Assembly (NCBI GenBank): GCA_036503775.1
Contig: DASXWH010000170.1
Span: forward strand, 35,847-99,846
DNA length: 64,000 bases
Direction of reading: 5' to 3'
Source of the DNA: Ohtaekwangia sp036503775
GTDB lineage: Bacteria; Bacteroidota; Bacteroidia; Cytophagales; Cyclobacteriaceae
Of this stretch, positions 58,980 through 64,000 are shown piece by piece. The translations under genes and the position numbers were made by a program. How positions within the stretch are numbered: position 1 is the first letter of the stretch; each line of letters opens with the position of its first letter. Below the pieces are notes generated by a model. That model did not search any database. It worked only from the letters and a program-made list of their open reading frames with translations, and was not told the origin of the DNA.

Positions 58980-61667
58980 ATGGCAGAAGATAAGTTGATA
59001 AGGTTGAGTCAGGCAGCAAGAAAGCTCAATGTGGGCCACAATACCATTTTGGACTTTCTGGCAAGGAAGGGCTTTGAGGTTGAAAACAACCCCAATGCCA
59101 AGCTTACGCCTGAACAATTTGCTATTCTGTCAAAGGAATTTGCTTCTTCAGCAACGGATAAATTGGAAGCCTCCGGACTTTCCATTGGGGCCAAACATGG
59201 CGAAAATCTGGTGCTTGACACGGAAAAAGAAATCAAAAAGCGTGTTGAAGAGGAAGAACGCATCATGATTAAAAACCTGGGGTCAAAAGACCTTAAGGCA
59301 AAAGAAGAGGCAAAACCGGAAAAAGTTGAACGCGAAAAACCTAAGCTTGAAGGCATCAAGGTTGTTGGGAAGATAGAACTCGAGAAGAAGCCCCAGGTAA
59401 AAGAAGAAGTTACAGAAGAGCCCGTTGTAGAAAAGCCGGTTGTTAAGGAAGTTCCCAAGAAAGCCGAGCCTGTTATTGAAGAAAAGCCTCAGGAGCAGGA
59501 GCTTGAACTGATCAAGGCGAAAGCCGATAAGCTTAAGGGTTTAAAGGTTGTCGATAAGATTGAATTACCGGTTGATAAGAAGAAAGATGCACCAGTAGCA
59601 TCATCTGATACAAAAGATGATCGCAAAGGGAAAAGGCCCCGGAAAAGAATTGCTACTGATGAACAGCAAAAGGGCGCGCCACAACACCAACAGAGACCGC
59701 ATCAGCAAAGAAGCGGTGGCAATAAGCCTCCCCACCATACTCCGCGGGTTCAGAAAGAAGAACCTACTGAAAAGGAAATTCAGGATCAGATACGGGCTAC
59801 ACTAGCCAAACTTAGCGGAGGTCAGAAGAAAACATCTGGCGCCAAGTACCGCAGAGAAAGAAGACAGGCTAACTCAGAAGCACAGGAACAACAGATGCTT
59901 CAGGAACAGGAAGCATCCAAGACATTGCGTGTAACGGAATTTATTTCTGCCAATGACCTGGCGTCATTAATGAATGTTTCAGTTAATGATGTTATTTCTA
60001 CATGCCTGAGCCTGGGTATGTTCGTCTCTATAAACCAGCGTCTTGACGCAGAAGCCATCACGGTGATTGCGGATGAGTTTGGTTATGAAATTCAATTCAC
60101 TTCTGCGGAAGACGAAACCATAGAAGCTGAAGAGCAAGAGAACGAAGAGAGCCTTAAGCCACGCGCTCCGATTGTTACCATTATGGGTCACGTAGATCAT
60201 GGTAAAACTTCATTGCTTGACTACATCCGAAATACAAAAGTAACGGCATCTGAGGCCGGAGGTATAACACAACACATAGGTGCTTATGATGTAACCACGA
60301 AGAGTGGTAATAAGATAGCATTCCTTGATACCCCGGGTCACGAAGCGTTTACGGCCATGCGTGCCCGTGGTGCAAAACTTACGGACATCGCGATTATCGT
60401 GGTAGCAGCCGATGATGATGTGATGCCTCAAACAAAAGAGGCGATCAATCACGCACAGGTTGCCGGTGTGCCTATCGTTATAGCTATTAATAAAATTGAT
60501 AAGCCAACCGCTAATCCGGATAAGATCCGTGAGGCTTTGTCAAAAAATAATATTCTTGTTGAAGAGTGGGGTGGTAAATATCAGTGTCAGGAAATCTCAG
60601 CAAAGTCAGGAAAAGGTGTAGAAGAGTTGTTGGAGAAAGTACTTCTCGAAGCGGAGATACTTAACCTGAAAGCAAATCCGGACAAACCCGCTGTAGGTTC
60701 AATAATTGAAGCGTCACTTGATAAAGGCCGTGGCTATGTTGCTACGGTAATGATACAGACCGGAACTCTTCGTATTGGAGAAGTTGTACTGGCTGGAGCA
60801 CACTATGGTCGTGTGAAAGCCATGTTTGATGACACCGGCAAGAAAGTAAATGAAGCCGGTCCGTCAACCCCGGTAGTCCTTTTAGGTCTTGATGGTGCTC
60901 CTCAGGCAGGGGAAAAATTCACGGTTATGGAAACGGATCGTGAAGCCCGTGAGCTGGCCGGAAAACGAAGCCAGTTGCTCCGCGAACAAAGCATCCGTAC
61001 GAAGAAGCACATCACGCTGGATGAAATTGGAAGACGTCTGGCGATCGGAAGCTTTAAGCAGCTTAACGTTATCGTAAAAGGTGACGTGGATGGATCGGTT
61101 GAAGCATTGTCTGATTCATTATTGAAATTATCAACTCCTGAGATTCAGATTGCAATCATTCACCGCGGTGTTGGTCAGATTTCTGAATCTGATGTACTCC
61201 TGGCGTCAGCATCGGATGCCGTTATCGTTGGTTTCCAGGTACGTCCTTCAGGTGCGGCCAAACGCCTGGCTGAGAACGAAGAAATTGAAATCCGTCTCTA
61301 CTCGATCATATACGATGCGATCAATGAAGTGAAAGCAGCGATGGAAGGTATGCTTGCACCGGAAACGGAAGAGGTTATTGTTGGTAATGCCGAAGTACGC
61401 GAGGTGTTCAGAATATCGAAGGTCGGAACGATTGCCGGCTGTATGGTTACTGATGGATCAATTAAACGCAATAATCCGATCCGGATTATCCGCGATGGTA
61501 TTGTTACCTATGCCGGTAAACTTGGTTCACTGAAACGTCATAAGGACGATGCCAGTGAGGTAAGATCCGGATTTGATTGCGGTATTGCCGTAGATGGGTT
61601 CAATGATATTCAGGTGGGTGATGTAATTGAAAGTTACGAACAACGTGAAGTGAAACGTACACTCTGA
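58980..61667 (+). CDS. infB: Translation initiation factor IF-2
   Basis: 895 residues from the ATG at 58980 (MAEDKLIRLSQAARKLNVGH; a TTG at 58968 is in frame but less likely). IF2_N domain at 1-55, a long charged KE-rich linker (about 60-290), then the G domain: GHVDHGKTSLLDYIR near 403, GGITQHIGAY near 428, DTPGHEAF near 449, NKID near 503 and SAKSG near 539. The C-terminal domains bind initiator tRNA. It is followed by a terminator. Confidence 0.97.
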   Translation: MAEDKLIRLSQAARKLNVGHNTILDFLARKGFEVENNPNAKLTPEQFAILSKEFASSATDKLEASGLSIGAKHGENLVLDTEKEIKKRVEEEERIMIKNLGSKDLKAKEEAKPEKVEREKPKLEGIKVVGKIELEKKPQVKEEVTEEPVVEKPVVKEVPKKAEPVIEEKPQEQELELIKAKADKLKGLKVVDKIELPVDKKKDAPVASSDTKDDRKGKRPRKRIATDEQQKGAPQHQQRPHQQRSGGNKPPHHTPRVQKEEPTEKEIQDQIRATLAKLSGGQKKTSGAKYRRERRQANSEAQEQQMLQEQEASKTLRVTEFISANDLASLMNVSVNDVISTCLSLGMFVSINQRLDAEAITVIADEFGYEIQFTSAEDETIEAEEQENEESLKPRAPIVTIMGHVDHGKTSLLDYIRNTKVTASEAGGITQHIGAYDVTTKSGNKIAFLDTPGHEAFTAMRARGAKLTDIAIIVVAADDDVMPQTKEAINHAQVAGVPIVIAINKIDKPTANPDKIREALSKNNILVEEWGGKYQCQEISAKSGKGVEELLEKVLLEAEILNLKANPDKPAVGSIIEASLDKGRGYVATVMIQTGTLRIGEVVLAGAHYGRVKAMFDDTGKKVNEAGPSTPVVLLGLDGAPQAGEKFTVMETDREARELAGKRSQLLREQSIRTKKHITLDEIGRRLAIGSFKQLNVIVKGDVDGSVEALSDSLLKLSTPEIQIAIIHRGVGQISESDVLLASASDAVIVGFQVRPSGAAKRLAENEEIEIRLYSIIYDAINEVKAAMEGMLAPETEEVIVGNAEVREVFRISKVGTIAGCMVTDGSIKRNNPIRIIRDGIVTYAGKLGSLKRHKDDASEVRSGFDCGIAVDGFNDIQVGDVIESYEQREVKRTL

Positions 61668-61685
61668 TAATTTCTAGAATAGTAG

Positions 61686-61716
61686 TATAAGCCACGCCAC
61701 CGCGTGGCTTATTTTT
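61686..61716 (+). terminator. Terminator of the rimP-nusA-infB operon
   Basis: Stem AAGCCACGC/GCGTGGCTT with a 4-base loop followed by ATTTTTT. It lies 19 bases after the infB stop. Confidence 0.88.
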
Positions 61717-61746
61717 TACCGGAATTTTTTTCTCAATCAATATTGC

Positions 61747-62370
61747 ATGGCCTGGATTTTAGCCCTGGGTTTCCTTTCACAAGCGCTCTTTGGTGTAAGA
61801 ATGGTCGTGCAGGTCGTTCATACCGAACGTGCCGGAAAAGTGGCTTCGCCAACCATCTACTGGCAGATCAGTCTGCTGGGTTCATTTTTGTTTTTGATCT
61901 ACGGTATCCTGCGTGATGATGTGGTGATCATCCTGGGACAGACATTATCATACTTCATCTATATCCGGAATATTCAACTGAAGAATGAGTGGAAGAAAAT
62001 CCCGTTACTGCTTCGGGTTTTTCTGTTCACTCTTCCCCTGGGTATTCTCGGATGGATTTCGCTGGGAATTGATAACCGGCTTTCTACTATTTTAGGTAAT
62101 AATGATTTCGCTGATCCCATACTTTTTATTGGCGCCACGGGTCAGCTCCTTCATAACCTGAGGTTTATTTACCAATGGTATTATTCCGAAAGGGTAAAGG
62201 CGTCCGTCCTTCCCATTGGCTTTTGGCTTATCAGTGCTGTAGCTTCTGTTATGATTTTGGTTTATGCATTTGACAGACCAGATCCCGTACTACTCGGGGC
62301 GCAAAGCTTTGGTATTTTAGCATACCTCCGGAACATCTTTGTTTATTACCGGTCTCAGAAAAAAATATGA
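61747..62370 (+). CDS. LAB_N-domain membrane protein (duplicated unit)
   Basis: 207 residues with about six transmembrane helices, containing two copies of the LAB_N unit (lipid-A-disaccharide synthase N-terminal-like): FLSQALFGVRMVVQVVHTER, with YWQISLLGSFLFLIYGILRD in the first, and ATGQLLHNLRFIYQWYYSER with LPIGFWLISAVASVMILVYA in the second. The LAB_N fold resembles PQ-loop/SWEET half-transporters; no LpxB catalytic domain follows. It is probably in an envelope-lipid role. Overlaps the next gene by 4 bases (ATGA). Confidence 0.85.
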   Translation: MAWILALGFLSQALFGVRMVVQVVHTERAGKVASPTIYWQISLLGSFLFLIYGILRDDVVIILGQTLSYFIYIRNIQLKNEWKKIPLLLRVFLFTLPLGILGWISLGIDNRLSTILGNNDFADPILFIGATGQLLHNLRFIYQWYYSERVKASVLPIGFWLISAVASVMILVYAFDRPDPVLLGAQSFGILAYLRNIFVYYRSQKKI

Positions 62371-63575
62371 CGCCAGCTCACCTTCAAAAAATCACACAAC
62401 CCGAAGTACAACAGTTCATTCGTGAACATGGTATGGATGATGTGAGAACTCTGGTGTTGAAGCATGCTACACTTTTTGAGTTACCCATCTCTATCATTGC
62501 AGATCAGATCAATGGAAGAAAAAAGATAAGAGAGAAAGTCCCGGCTTACTATCAGACTACAGGTATAGTCTATCCGCCTGCAGTGAACCTGGAGCAATCT
62601 TCTTCTCAGCGAACGGCTGAGTTTAAACTTAAATTGTTGACTGATTTTAAGATCTCAGGTGGAAAGGCAGCAGATCTCACCGGGGGTTTTGGAATTGATT
62701 CCTGGTTTCTGAGTCATGTTTTTAAGTCGGTTGATGCCGTGGAGCAGGATGATCAGATTCTTTCCATTGCCCGCCATAATCACACCGTATTAGGTGCGAA
62801 TAATATCACCTATCATTCAGCGGATTCATCAGCATTTCTGAATGAAACAAGTTCAACTTACGATCTTGTATTTATTGATCCATCGCGGAGGACATCCACC
62901 AATCAGAAGGTTTTCAAATTGAGTGATTGCTCACCTGACATAGTATCGCTTCAGGACAGGATTTTTGAAAAGAGTAATCATCTTCTGGTGAAAACCTCTC
63001 CGTTGCTTGATATTGAATCAGGACATCGTGAATTGAAATTCGTCAGGTCTGTCATTGTTGTCTCTGTTGAGGATGAATGCAAAGAAGTTTTGTTCTTCAG
63101 TGAGAAGGGTTTTCAGGATGAACCGTTGATCACAGCTGTAAACCTGAACGAAAACCAGGAAACATTTTCGTTTCATACTTCTGAAGAGAAAAATGCAATA
63201 GCACCAATAGCCGATCCACGTGAATATTTGTATGAGCCCAACGCTTCAATTCTCAAGGCAGGAGCTTTTAAGAGTATTGCCTTAAAATTTGACCTCAAGA
63301 AGATTCAGGCAAATACACACCTGTATGCCGGTAGTCAGCACCTCCCTGATTTCCCGGGGCGGATTTTTAAAATTGAAGCTTTTGTAAAAAGTGATATGAA
63401 ATCCATTCTCCCTTACTTTCCGGAAGGCAAGGGAAATGTAGCGGTACGGAATTACCCATTGAGCGCGGTTGAGCTAAAAAAGAAGACAGGATTAAAGGAC
63501 GGAGGTGAAAAATACCTCTTGGGATTTTCCGGATTACATAAAAAATACTTGGTCGTTGCGAACCGCCTGAAGTGA
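62367..63575 (+). CDS. THUMP-like SAM-dependent methyltransferase
   Basis: 402 residues. SAM-binding loop AADLTGGFGIDSWFLSHVFK near 98 and the motif VFIDPSRRTSTNQKVF near 170, which takes the place of the usual D/NPPY. A C-terminal THUMP-like domain of about 80 residues is at the end (LSAVELKKKTGLKDGGEKYL). The family, widespread in Bacteroidota and annotated as THUMP-like, probably methylates RNA or a cofactor; the substrate is unknown. Coupled with the LAB_N gene. Confidence 0.75.
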   Translation: MTPAHLQKITQPEVQQFIREHGMDDVRTLVLKHATLFELPISIIADQINGRKKIREKVPAYYQTTGIVYPPAVNLEQSSSQRTAEFKLKLLTDFKISGGKAADLTGGFGIDSWFLSHVFKSVDAVEQDDQILSIARHNHTVLGANNITYHSADSSAFLNETSSTYDLVFIDPSRRTSTNQKVFKLSDCSPDIVSLQDRIFEKSNHLLVKTSPLLDIESGHRELKFVRSVIVVSVEDECKEVLFFSEKGFQDEPLITAVNLNENQETFSFHTSEEKNAIAPIADPREYLYEPNASILKAGAFKSIALKFDLKKIQANTHLYAGSQHLPDFPGRIFKIEAFVKSDMKSILPYFPEGKGNVAVRNYPLSAVELKKKTGLKDGGEKYLLGFSGLHKKYLVVANRLK

Positions 63576-63605
63576 CCTGCAGAATTTTTAGATATTTTTG
63601 CGCTC

Positions 63606-64000
63606 ATGAACATCCAGGGAAAGATCATTCTGAAAAAGGGCAGGGAACAATCTATTGAACGTTTTCATCCGTGGATATTTTCCGGAGGCATTCAATCCAA
63701 AGAAGGTAATACCGCTGATGGTAGCTGGGTTGAAATTCAGAACTACAAAAAGAAAACCCTGGGATACGGACACTACCAAAATGGAAGTATAGCTGTACGG
63801 GTTCTCTCATTTGGTGATGAACCTTTGCCGGATAACTTTTGGGAACAGCGCATTGCCAGGGCGCTTCGCGCACGTAAAAGCTCGGGCCTTCCAGCAGATC
63901 ACACGAATGCATTCAGACTAATTCACGGAGAAGGAGACGGGCTACCCGGATTGATCGTGGATGTTTATGATGGTGTTGCCGTAGTGCAGGCTCACGATGC
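63606..64000 (+). CDS. RlmI-type rRNA large-subunit methyltransferase, N-terminal part (cut by window edge)
   Basis: 131 codons visible of a class I SAM-dependent rRNA methyltransferase. MNIQGKIILKKGREQSIERF starts a PUA domain, followed by PWIFSGGIQSKEG and then FRLIHGEGDGLPGLIVDVYD, the marked RlmI/RlmK-like link to the Rossmann domain. RlmI methylates C1962 of 23S rRNA. The start at 63606 lies 31 bases after the previous gene; a -7-like TATTTTTG is at 63593-63600. The catalytic domain is outside the window. Confidence 0.85.
   Translation, partial: MNIQGKIILKKGREQSIERFHPWIFSGGIQSKEGNTADGSWVEIQNYKKKTLGYGHYQNGSIAVRVLSFGDEPLPDNFWEQRIARALRARKSSGLPADHTNAFRLIHGEGDGLPGLIVDVYDGVAVVQAHD

Noticed and set aside
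59009..59458. Long antisense ORFs in infB, AsmA-like and rng genes
   Set aside because: They lie wholly inside well-supported genes, are Ser/Phe-rich as expected from opposite-strand K/E codons, and have no family pattern.
1..64000. tRNA, rRNA, riboswitches or insertion sequences
   Set aside because: I searched the gaps between genes for tRNA-like cloverleafs, rRNA pieces, transposase motifs and terminal inverted repeats and found none; short ones could still be missed by eye.

Overview
This window is an ordinary chromosomal stretch of a gliding-type member of the Bacteroidota, most likely order Cytophagales. Evidence: gliding genes gldB, gldD and gldE; the mutY-ssb-gldE-gldD gene order; a type IX secretion (T9SS) cargo with SprB repeats and a C-terminal sorting domain; the porG-like/uppS/bamA/skp cluster; DUF3667 and DUF6702 proteins; A-rich translation starts with almost no Shine-Dalgarno sequence; and promoters of the Bacteroidota type (TTG, 19 bases, TAnnTTTG), four matching exactly. 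I see no tRNA, rRNA, CRISPR array, insertion sequence or prophage. No gap exceeds about 260 bases.

Layout. 1-7.4 kb: the start of an M20 dipeptidase, a beta-propeller protein, an exonuclease/GIY-YIG fusion, a small membrane protein, a histidine-rich secreted protein, uvrA and an acidic protein. 7.5-8.3 kb: an ECF-type sigma factor overlapping a small anti-sigma-like ORF. 8.4-11.6 kb: mutY-ssb-gldE-gldD. 11.7-14.7 kb: HU, a TPR protein, a 29-residue basic protein of the COX24/bS22 type, and RNase G. 14.7-17.5 kb: the SprB-repeat T9SS cargo. 17.7-29.7 kb: AsmA-like protein, aldehyde dehydrogenase, transglutaminase-like protein, two tandem OmpA-family proteins, a patatin with an outer-membrane barrel, and an M23 peptidase.

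30-38.9 kb: three tandem M1 metallopeptidase paralogues with a DUF3667 membrane protein, then a HupE-like membrane protein divergent from a DUF6702 protein. 38.9-49 kb: gldB, tpiA, prmA, nadK, two beta-barrel proteins of the PorG type, uppS, bamA and two Skp/OmpH chaperones, which together form an envelope-building block. 49-52 kb (minus strand): hibernation factor, tyrosine recombinase, rpsU and acyl-CoA dehydrogenase.

52-57 kb: nucleotide-sugar genes (UDP-glucose dehydrogenase, UDP-glucuronate decarboxylase, rfbB, rfbA) and an HD-like hydrolase. 57-61.7 kb: rimP-nusA-infB behind a clear promoter and a leader hairpin. 61.7-64 kb: a LAB_N membrane protein, a THUMP-like methyltransferase and the start of an RlmI-type rRNA methyltransferase. 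The recurring themes are envelope assembly with gliding/T9SS, and translation. The least explained parts are the M1/HupE/DUF6702 neighbourhood, the SprB-repeat protein with its duplicated cysteine-rich domain, and several very small ORFs.
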